The notes under the pieces were generated by a model. That model was given only the letters and a program-made list of their open reading frames with translations, was not told the DNA's origin and made no database searches. This document shows, in pieces, positions 1 to 8,400 of a stretch of 53,702 nucleotides of DNA. Position 1 is the first letter of the stretch, and the number at the start of each line of letters is the position of its first letter. The translations under genes were made by a program, and so were the position numbers. The stretch is from Spirochaetota bacterium (lineage in GTDB: Bacteria > Spirochaetota > UBA4802 > JAFGDQ01), in the NCBI GenBank assembly GCA_016934735.1, contig JAFGSG010000018.1, positions 1-53,702 of the forward strand, written 5' to 3'.

Positions 1-151
1 AACATAAAATAATAACCAGGAAGGTCTGATTCCGCAGAAAATTCAGTAATGTATTCCAATGTATAGTAAATCATTTACATAAATCTATAATGTTGAGATG
101 GCTTGTTGTTACTGAGTCTCGTTAAATAAGGCAAGCGGTTGCATTATTCTG

Positions 152-604
152 CTAAAATGGTCTTTTATTGTCCAGCTCGCGGATTTTTTTTAAAGATTCA
201 ATATCGATTTTAATTTCCGCAAGATGGTCTCTCATATCCCTGATTATTTTATCCCTTGAGGATATCAAATCAGCAGTTTGTTTGTCAGCTTGAGTTTTTA
301 ACATTTTTAATTCAGGAAGCGGTTCTTCATCTCTTGATAGAAAATATTTGTCAAAATTTTCTTTTTCTATTCCGGCTGTTTTACAAACACCGTTAATAAG
401 CGCCTGAATATCAAATTCAATTGAATCGAGCTTAATGAATATTTCTTTATCTGCCAGAAGCAGATCGTTTATACCCTGAATATTATCAGAGCGCAGTAAA
501 CTGCGAAGTTGTATTTCGTTGGAGGTGATTTTTTCAAGACAGGAAAATTTTTCCTTATAAAGTGGAACTAATTTTTTGAACAGATAGAATAAATCATCCC
601 TCAA
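152..604 (-). CDS. Flagellar chaperone-like small helical protein (FliT/FlgN type)
   Basis: A 150-residue, charged, almost entirely helical protein directly downstream of fliS. It has no signal peptide or membrane segment. Size, the coiled-coil-like pattern and position match the FliT/FlgN class of export chaperones, which hold late flagellar substrates in the cytoplasm. That assignment rests on context because these families are poorly conserved and I see no diagnostic motif. The start is a TTG at 604 that overlaps the fliS stop by about 10 bases. An AAGGAAG ribosome site lies about 8 bases upstream, inside fliS, so translational coupling is likely. The ATG at 596 is out of frame and was not used. 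Confidence 0.6.
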   Translation of the reverse strand: MRDDLFYLFKKLVPLYKEKFSCLEKITSNEIQLRSLLRSDNIQGINDLLLADKEIFIKLDSIEFDIQALINGVCKTAGIEKENFDKYFLSRDEEPLPELKMLKTQADKQTADLISSRDKIIRDMRDHLAEIKIDIESLKKIRELDNKRPF

Positions 605-1028
605 TACTGAAACTTCCTTTTTTGGACACCATGGTATTATCCGCAGGGCTTTCCTTAGAGGATATTTTATTCCAGGATTCCCGGAGAGCGTTCAAGTGGG
701 TTAAAACTTCTTCTATCATTCCTGAATTTTTCTGGATATTAGCTTCCAATAGTCTTTTTTTAAAATATAGATACAGATTAAAAAGATTTGATGAGATTTC
801 CCCGCCGTCTTTCATATTTAATGAAAGAAGCAGTTCTGTGATAATATCCTGGGCTTTAATTATGTTTGTGTTTACCACGTCATACGTTTTAACGTTCATG
901 TTTTCAAGAGCAGTCTTTAAAAATTTTATAGCTCCGTCATATAACATTACGATCAGCTTTCCCTGATTTGCAGTATTGATTTCTGTTTGTTTATACTGAT
1001 TATAAGGATTTGTTTGGGCTAATGGCAT
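594..1028 (-). CDS. fliS: Flagellar protein FliS, flagellin export chaperone
   Basis: FliS binds the disordered C-terminus of flagellin in the cytoplasm and keeps it unpolymerised until export. The 144-residue product has the family's usual order. It starts with NPYNQYKQTEINTANQGKLI, continues with the LYDGAIKFLKTA helix, and then has a four-helix bundle with NMKDGGEISSNLFNLYLY (about residues 70-88). Length is close to the usual 125-140, with a short polar tail. An ATG with GGAG-type ribosome site precedes it. The next gene overlaps its stop, so the two are probably co-transcribed. No flagellin or FliD gene lies in the window; they may lie elsewhere or beyond the left edge. Confidence 0.93.
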   Translation of the reverse strand: MPLAQTNPYNQYKQTEINTANQGKLIVMLYDGAIKFLKTALENMNVKTYDVVNTNIIKAQDIITELLLSLNMKDGGEISSNLFNLYLYFKKRLLEANIQKNSGMIEEVLTHLNALRESWNKISSKESPADNTMVSKKGSFSIEG

Positions 1029-1157
1029 TAACTCCTCCCGATTTGCTGGTTTCCCGCAGCAATATGCGTTGTATTATTATCGAAAGAAAATGTTCTTAAC
1101 TTGATTAAAATACCAAATGGCAGCTAATAAATTAGGATATGAGACAATAAAAAAGAT

Positions 1158-2039
1158 CTAAATAACGGATTTAATCTTTCTAAGGATTTCCTGGTATTTT
1201 TGCTGTGTTTTTTCAATTATTTCATCTGGCAACGGCGGAGGAGGTGAATTCTTATCCCAATCTGTGGTTTCAAGATAATCTCTAATGAATTGCTTATCAT
1301 AGCTCACGGGCGACTCCCCCACCCTGTAGCTTGCTTTATCCCAGAATCTTGAACTGTCAGGTGTCATTGCTTCATCAACAAGAATGATTTCGTTATTTAT
1401 AATACCGAATTCGAGTTTTGTATCGGCAAGTAAAATACCGGCGTTTTGCATTTTATTTTTTCCGTGCTCATATATTTTAAGGGTTAGCCTGGCAAGATTT
1501 TCAGCAGTTTCGAATCCTAATTTTTCTCTCATAACCTCAATGGATACATTAATATCATGCCCGTCGGTTGCTTTTGTGGCAGGCGTAAATATAGGAGACG
1601 GCAGTTCCTCAGCCATTTTTAATCCCTGCGGAAGTTTATGGCCGCATATTTCGCCGTTTATCATGTAATCCTTCCAGCCGCTTCCAATTAAATATCCTCT
1701 AGCTACGCATTCGAAGTCAATTCTTTTTGCTTTTTTTACAATTACTGATCTGTCTTTAAGCAGTTCCGGAAATCCGGAAAACGGTTTAGGGAAGTTTGCG
1801 AAATCCGTTTCGACAATATGATTTTTAACAAAAGTCATATTTGAAAACCATAAATTTGATATTTGATTCAGAATGATTCCTTTCCCATGAATGCCGTTCG
1901 GGAATACATGGTCAAAAGCGGACACCCTGTCAGTTGACACGATTAATAAATGCTCTTTATCTGCTTCATAAATATCCCTCACTTTCCCGCTGAAGGATTT
2001 TTTTGCTCCCGGTATATTTGTCGATAAAAGAGCTTTCAT
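1158..2039 (-). CDS. purC: Phosphoribosylaminoimidazole-succinocarboxamide synthase (SAICAR synthetase)
   Basis: PurC joins CAIR and aspartate with ATP to make SAICAR, step 7 of de novo purine synthesis. The sequence has the family signatures: SGKVRDIYEADKEHLLIVSTDR near the N-terminus with SAFD, the GSGWKDY loop, and DEAMTPDSSRFWDK near the C-terminus. The chosen start is the ATG at 2039 (293 residues). AGAGGAG sits 6 bases before it, and homologues begin with a short lead before SGKVRDIY. An upstream in-frame start at 2075 would add 12 unconserved residues. It is the larger, roughly 300-residue form also seen in yeast and many bacteria. purF, another purine gene, lies 8 kb away, so the pathway is scattered here. 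Confidence 0.95.
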   Translation of the reverse strand: MKALLSTNIPGAKKSFSGKVRDIYEADKEHLLIVSTDRVSAFDHVFPNGIHGKGIILNQISNLWFSNMTFVKNHIVETDFANFPKPFSGFPELLKDRSVIVKKAKRIDFECVARGYLIGSGWKDYMINGEICGHKLPQGLKMAEELPSPIFTPATKATDGHDINVSIEVMREKLGFETAENLARLTLKIYEHGKNKMQNAGILLADTKLEFGIINNEIILVDEAMTPDSSRFWDKASYRVGESPVSYDKQFIRDYLETTDWDKNSPPPPLPDEIIEKTQQKYQEILRKIKSVI

Positions 2040-2369
2040 ACGGTTCTCCTCTGAATAATTGAAGGATATTTTCATTTAAGTTTATGATTGTTACTGTAAT
2101 AATACTATAAAATTCAAGCATTTAAAATATAATTAATTGGAAAATTCTCTGTTTTTTTTAAAATGCTAAGTGAGATTATCTGTTTTATAGCATAATAAAG
2201 ATCTGATATTTTTCGTTGACGAATAATTCAAAAAAGGGGACTATGTCTTTACACGATTGAGGTGTTAGTCTTAATCAATTTGCTTTATATTTTTTAATTT
2301 TATTATATTTTCAAAGCAATTGCTGTTTTTGAGTTTGTTTATAGCAAGGTTATAGAGGAGATTGAATAT
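2040..2369. other. AT-rich divergent intergenic region, purC / enolase fusion
   Basis: This 330-base gap separates divergent genes and must carry promoters for both. The ribosome site AGAGGAG at 2354-2360 precedes the ATG at 2370 by 9 bases. A TTGACG at 2216-2221 is a possible -35, but I find no convincing -10 at the right distance. I see no RNA gene, repeat or remnant coding sequence, and no copy of the 3' end of the tRNA found at 10154. Confidence 0.5.
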
Positions 2370-5297
2370 ATGTTCCAGAATGAAAAGATATTATCAACTA
2401 CAATAACAAAAGAAACAGAAACTTCCGGAGTAACTGAATTCAGTGATGCCCAGCGCAGTGTTCTTGATGATCTGCTCGAAGATTCATTTTTAAATGAGCA
2501 GACAACGGTCAATAAAGAAAAGGCAATGTCCAATTCAAGGCTTGATATAATACTTGGGGAATTGTTAAGAACCGATCTTTCTGCTTATAAAACAGTATGG
2601 GGTAAAGTTAAGGCGGCGTTATCAAAAGCGGATGTGATCGCTTTCAATACATTTGTTGCTGCTCATGCCGCAATTATGACCGGACCTATTTCCTTTTCGA
2701 GCAGTAAATTCTACCGCAAATCGGAGATTATGCGTGAACTTTATCTGTCGCTCGAAACGATAGTCAGCTTAGTATTTGTGTATATTGCCTGGCATTTATC
2801 TATTTCTGTCCATGAACTGGGGCATTATCTGTCAGCAGGGAGATTGAGTGCGCTTAATGACGATATACAGAAGAGGTATAATGACTTCAGCAAGTTAAAC
2901 CGCATTAAGCGTGCGTGGCTTATTTTTAAAGCTTTTCTGCAGATTCCATGGGGAAAATTTCCCGGAATTGATAAAACCGACGGCAGGTATATGTTTGCTA
3001 ACTTTGTTTCCAAAAATCCTTATAATCTGGCAGTAAGTGCAGCAGGTCCTCTGGCCAGCAGAAGACTGACAATAGCTGCCTTTCCGCTTTCACTGGTTAT
3101 CGGCGGCCTGTCCATTTACTTTGACGCTATTGTTCCCTCCTATGTTGCGCGTCTTTTATTTACTATTGGAGTTGTGGCTTTCTTTAATATTACTGCGGAT
3201 GACAGAGCTTTGAAAAAATTCAGGGAAAGGGAAAAAGCCGCTGCTTTAAAAGCGGCGGAAGCGGAAAAACTTCTGAAGGAAGAGGACAACTGGTTCAATA
3301 AAGTCGCAGGTGTTAAGAAACAGATGGTTGATACGCGTATTCAATGGGTTGATCTGGATAGCGGAAGCAAGCTGAAGGCTCCGTGGGGATTCCGCAACTC
3401 GGGAATGGGCGGACGCCATACTGAAAAACAATATCCGGAAAGCAATATTTCTATGCAGGAAGCAATGTTTATTCCTCTTTCGGCTAAGTCGTATGAAGAA
3501 GCGCAGGAAATGACGGTCGCGCTGCAGGGACGCCTTCAGGAGATCATTCAGAAGGCAGACGGCTGTACGGCAAAAGGCATCGGCCTGGAAGGCGGGATAG
3601 CGGCAAATATTTCCAGGGAAGAAGGCGATAAAATACCCGAGCAGCGTCTATGGAGAATGATGACGCAGGCTATCAAAGACCTCGGATATGCGCCGGGGAA
3701 AGATGTTGCTCTTGCGCTTGATCCGGCTCTGTCCGAGCTGGAGACCGCATACCGTGAGAAGATGGAACTGCCGAATTCCATAGGCTTATATCTATTCTGG
3801 CGCGATGCAAATCAGGTTGTTATGACGCGCGAAGAAGTTCTGCAGGTTTACAAGGATGCAATGATGCAGAACGTGCCGATCGTTTCCCTCGAAGACGGCG
3901 CGGCAGAGGATGATCATGAAGGCTGGAAGCTGATAATGAAAGAACTTGGAGATAAAATTTTTGTCATCGGTGATGATTCGGTAACCACACGCGACAGCGC
4001 CATTGAAGATGCCGCTGATTCCGATGAACTGAACTCATTTCTCTGCAAAGCAAACCAGATCGGCACGCTGAGCGAAACAATCAACGCTCTTCTGGTTGCT
4101 GCCGGGAAAGACATTGATGTGGTTGTCTCGCACCGATCACAGTCTCCTAACGATCCTTTTGAAGCTGAGATTGCCATGGCATTTAATACCCTGGGCCTCA
4201 AGGCCGGCGGCGGTGCCAACACGGAACGTCTTGTAAAATACGGCCAGATAATCAAGACCATCGCCGCATTTATTAACAAAGACCATATGGATTCGCAACA
4301 GCCTGGTCTTTCAGAGAAGGATATACTGGCAGAAGTAGACGCTATTATCGGTAAGCTGACGGTTACCGATGTTGTTGCTTATGAAGACAATACGAACTCG
4401 GGTAATCCGACTGTACGCGTTGATGTCCATGTCGGAGTTCCCAGGAGCAAATACAGCAAGCTTTTCGTGTTTACCGGATCCACTCCGCTCGGAACTTCCG
4501 CCGGTACGGGAGAAGCCATACACCTGGTCGACAGCACAATCCCCAGCGACAATCCTGCAGCCGGGAAATATCCGGACCTGTTTGCACGACAGGATGACGG
4601 TACATTTAAGTTTAAGAAAGGTCTGGACCGTGGGCATATTCTGGAAAAAAAGGATAAAGCGCTGACTATTCTTTTTGAGAATTCTGAACGTTATAACGGA
4701 AAAGGCTGCAAGACCGCGGTCAATAATGTCCTGACTTTTCTCAGGGAGAAATTTGTCGGAATGAAGCTTACCGATCTTGCCACTATCAGGAGTATAGATA
4801 AAATTTTGCTGAATGAGGAATCAAAGCTCTCGCAGCAGCGCGGTGAAAGCAAACCGGATGATACGGCTGAGCGAAGGATTGAAATAATGCAGCGTAAAGG
4901 CAACCTCGGCATGAACGCAATCCTCTCCGTTAGCCTCGCAATGTCCCGCCTTATAGCGAACATGAAGGGAAAGGATTTATGGGAATTGATCCGCGAAGAG
5001 GCATGCAGCGTTATAATCGAAACAGCCGGCCGTATGCTTACAAAGGATAACATGAAACGCATAGCCGGTAATCCGGATGTTGCCGGCATCATCAGTAAGA
5101 ATGATGCTATGAAGAATGTGTATGATAAAAAAGGAATGTTCAGCGCGGAAGATGCTGCATCCATGAAATATGAAGACCTTATGAAATTAATGCGTATTAT
5201 CGAGCTCTGCCTGAAAGCAATGCGTAAAGAAAACAGTGAAGGGTATAAGCTTTATGCACTCTTACGTGATGTGACCGGCATTTACAGCGGGAACTGA
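2370..5297 (+). CDS. Fusion of HExxH (M50-like) membrane domain with circularly permuted enolase
   Basis: The 975-residue protein has three parts. Residues about 120-280 hold hydrophobic segments with HELGH (148-152), SAAGPLAS (223-230) and FFNITADD (271-278), the layout of a site-2-type metallopeptidase. Residues about 325-640 match the enolase barrel, and 660-875 match the enolase N-terminal domain, so the two domains are in the reverse of the normal order. By-eye equivalents of the yeast active site are all present: His350, Glu364, Glu407 (LEGG), Asp451, Glu508, Asp535, Lys560, His588-Arg589 and Lys611 in the barrel; GNPTV (678-682) and the SAGTGE loop (710-715) in the N-domain. Enolase interconverts 2-phosphoglycerate and PEP. 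Activity is inferred, not shown; a scaffold or sensing role is possible. The reading frame is continuous with a good start (AGAGGAG, 9 bases). A PPDK-like gene follows 104 bases on. Confidence 0.85.
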   Translation: MFQNEKILSTTITKETETSGVTEFSDAQRSVLDDLLEDSFLNEQTTVNKEKAMSNSRLDIILGELLRTDLSAYKTVWGKVKAALSKADVIAFNTFVAAHAAIMTGPISFSSSKFYRKSEIMRELYLSLETIVSLVFVYIAWHLSISVHELGHYLSAGRLSALNDDIQKRYNDFSKLNRIKRAWLIFKAFLQIPWGKFPGIDKTDGRYMFANFVSKNPYNLAVSAAGPLASRRLTIAAFPLSLVIGGLSIYFDAIVPSYVARLLFTIGVVAFFNITADDRALKKFREREKAAALKAAEAEKLLKEEDNWFNKVAGVKKQMVDTRIQWVDLDSGSKLKAPWGFRNSGMGGRHTEKQYPESNISMQEAMFIPLSAKSYEEAQEMTVALQGRLQEIIQKADGCTAKGIGLEGGIAANISREEGDKIPEQRLWRMMTQAIKDLGYAPGKDVALALDPALSELETAYREKMELPNSIGLYLFWRDANQVVMTREEVLQVYKDAMMQNVPIVSLEDGAAEDDHEGWKLIMKELGDKIFVIGDDSVTTRDSAIEDAADSDELNSFLCKANQIGTLSETINALLVAAGKDIDVVVSHRSQSPNDPFEAEIAMAFNTLGLKAGGGANTERLVKYGQIIKTIAAFINKDHMDSQQPGLSEKDILAEVDAIIGKLTVTDVVAYEDNTNSGNPTVRVDVHVGVPRSKYSKLFVFTGSTPLGTSAGTGEAIHLVDSTIPSDNPAAGKYPDLFARQDDGTFKFKKGLDRGHILEKKDKALTILFENSERYNGKGCKTAVNNVLTFLREKFVGMKLTDLATIRSIDKILLNEESKLSQQRGESKPDDTAERRIEIMQRKGNLGMNAILSVSLAMSRLIANMKGKDLWELIREEACSVIIETAGRMLTKDNMKRIAGNPDVAGIISKNDAMKNVYDKKGMFSAEDAASMKYEDLMKLMRIIELCLKAMRKENSEGYKLYALLRDVTGIYSGN

Positions 5298-5401
5298 ACA
5301 TATCTACCTTAGGAAAAGAGAAGGAATAATAGACTGGGTTTTGGCATAAATTTTCCTGAAGGCCTGCGCTCTTTTAATTTCAGAGATGAAGGAGCGAAGT
5401 T

Positions 5402-8400
5402 TTGCCAATGGATAAAGACAGGATTAATAGTAGCCCTGAGCCTTCGGGTGAAACCGGGGGCAGGGAGTATATTTTCATTCCCGGGAGAGATGCCGGTCTT
5501 GATGCTGCGCTGGTCGGGGATAAGACAATTAATCTTCTTAATGCCCGCTCAGTCGGCTGTACAGTTCCGGAGTTTGTGGTTATCAAATCCACTGCCTATG
5601 GCCTGCAGAAAGATAAACTTGAACATATAGTCCGCGAAGCAGTGTCGGGACTTGAAAAGCTGACCGGTAAAAAACTCGGCTCTGTTGATCATCCTTTAAT
5701 TTTTTCAATCAGAGAGATCTGTTCCAGGTATATTCCCGGTTATCTTCCCACCAGCCTTTGTATAGGGATGACCATAGAGCAGATTCCGGCCCTTAAAAAG
5801 GAAATCGGGGAGCAGGCAGCTATACATACCTATATCAAAGCACTCGAGGAACTGCTGCGTGCGAGTAATCCAGAAAAAGAGAATGATATCCAGCAGTATA
5901 TATCCTTCCTGAAGCGTAATCATCCGGTGTATGAATATTTTGACAATGAACAGACCAGGGAATATATCCGCCTTCTGGAACTTCAGACATCCGAGATAGA
6001 CCCTCTTCTTCTGTCGGATCCAATGCGGCAGGTTCTGTACGTGGTTGAACATTTATACAATGATTTCAGGCTGCGCGAGGAATCCCTTTCGATTTCCATC
6101 AAGGAAGAATATCCGCGTCCGGCGCTTATCTTTCAGCGGATGGCATGGAGCATTGCAGGATGGTACGGGCTTCTCAATACAAGAGACCCGGACACAGGCC
6201 AGGGCATACATCTGACTTTCCGGGAACGGATTTTTGGGGATGAGATAATGACCGGCGGGATGAAGCCGCAGAGCATGTCTTTTGATACTCCGGAAGAGAT
6301 GTCGGGCACTTTTTCCGGATTGTCCCGCTTTATAACACAATATAAGTCCGGGCTTGAAAAGCTGTATCATGACGCGCTCACGCTTGAGGTTGTATTTGAC
6401 GGGTGCGTATTGCATGTTCTTCAGGTTAACACGCTTGAAAAATCCCCTGAAGCGGCATTCATCATTGTATTCGACCTCATAAGGGAAGGGCTCCTGCCGG
6501 AAACCGACATCATGAATATTATTAGACCCATGCATGTTAAGCGCCTTTCCGCTCCCTTAAGCTATAAGGCAAGCAGTGCTCAGAAGCTTTTGGGAAGCGG
6601 CATATCTGTGCTGCCTCGGACAATGGTAACCGGAAAAGTATATTTTACCAATGAGTCTTTCCTCAGGGCGCTTGAAGCAGGCGAAACAGAGGTCATCATA
6701 TTAAAAGAATTTTTTGATACAGTCAGGGATAAGGACATTCTTCTAAAAGCGTCAGGCATTGCCGCATTAGGTAACGCAGTTGTCCATGTACGGCAGATTG
6801 CCCTTCGTGAAGTGACCCCGTTCCTGTATGACCTTCAGAAGGGCGGGCTTATGTTTCGCGACGGGAAATTAACCAACGGTATAGAAACAATAGAAGAGGG
6901 CGAATGGGTAAGCATATCCTCAAAAGAACACAGCCTGTACAGGGGCAAAGCTGTGCAGCAGCGCTCCATGTTTTCGCTGTTGATGGAACAGGCTGAGGTT
7001 GCTTTCAGATCTGAGAAAGAAGAAAATCTTTATCGTAAGCTGGCTGAGAATTACCGTATGTATCTGGAGTTGATGGCCAGGATCGGCAAAGAACGTTTTT
7101 CGACTTTCGATGACGCATACAGGTATATAACACTCGCAGGTAAAGACGGGCTTGAGAAAGTTAAAGCTGAAGTAGATTCCTGGGCAGCGCGGAACATTGA
7201 TGTCCTGGTAGAGGCTTTTTTGAATGTGGACTATGGTGATCATTCAAAAATCCGCGAAGTCTTTACGATGCTTTCAGTGGAACACCGGAATGAATTTTAC
7301 TCGCGAATAGCTGCCAAGCGTATTGAAAATGTGGGATTCGGAACGCTGGGAGCATTACTGCCGGAGCTTGACTTGGTTTTCTGGCAGCAGTTCACGGACA
7401 GGCCGGATGATATCCTCTATCTGATAAAGGAGAAATTATATCATTATGCTTATGAGGATATAAAGAGCGAACATGGCGATCGCGGGAGAGCTTTGCGTTC
7501 TTTTTTACGGAATGAAGGAGTTTCAATTGACCGGCTGGATATAACCGTAACTTTTGTAAAATCGGATAAGCAGTTAATGCCTTTGAAATACTGCGGTGTA
7601 GATCTTAATATGCTTTCACAGAAGGCTTCCGGCAAAGTAAAGGACTTTATCGATATTTTAAAGGGATTGAAGCACTCTGATTTCAGCGATTGGGATGCGG
7701 GTCGCATTGAAAAAGCTCTTGGGATCAGAATGGATGCAGATGTTCTGCAGGATAAAACAGCAGGCTGGACAATGCATCAGCCAATTATAGAAAATGATCA
7801 GATTAAACAGTATTTATTTACCGGCCGGGAAAGCGGAATTATGGATCCGAATCTGATCGGCGATAAGGGAGTAAATCTATATACAGCACAAAAATTCGGC
7901 TGCTCTGTCCCTGAGTTCGTTATACTGACTTCTGCACTTCACGGGGCAGGCAATGATGAACGCGAGCAGGCAATCAGCGAGGCGCTGCAGGTGCTCGGAA
8001 GCATGACCGGTCTCGGATACGGGGACATGAACCGGCCGCTCATCATTTCTGTACGCAGCGTGTGTGCGAAATATATACCCGGTTATTTGGATACTGCATT
8101 ATGCATAGGAGTTACGCGCGGAATGCTGCCTGCGCTTTGCAGCAGGTATTCTGAAGGATCTGCACTCAGAATATACATTAAGAACCTTGAGGCTTTGTTC
8201 AGGATTTTATCTCCTGAGTCATCGCTCTTAAGTGACAGCCGTGCCGGGAAACACGACTATGTACAATATCTGGAGCGGGAAATTGCTAAAACCGACAGCT
8301 CTGTGCTTGATTCGCCAAAACGTCAGCTTGCAGCCGTGCTGAATCACCTGTATGCGGATTTTGATTCCAAGGCCGATGTTCTTGCAGTTACCACTTCCGA

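Noticed and set aside
1-151. Left edge of the window
   Set aside because: No start, motif or conserved coding pattern was recognised in these 151 bases.
622-966. Plus-strand open frame opposite fliS
   Set aside because: It is the reverse-strand shadow of fliS, has no ribosome site, and encodes a Phe/Ser-rich product without family features.
2040-2369. Search for a duplicated tRNA-Trp 3' end (attachment site) at the left side of the two-gene block
   Set aside because: No copy of the tRNA end was found, and no integrase gene is present, so an integrated element is not supported.
3914-4279. Minus-strand open frames within the enolase and PPDK-like genes, including those at 4691-5164 and 6053-6535
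   Set aside because: The plus-strand frames show motif conservation; the antisense frames do not and lack ribosome sites.
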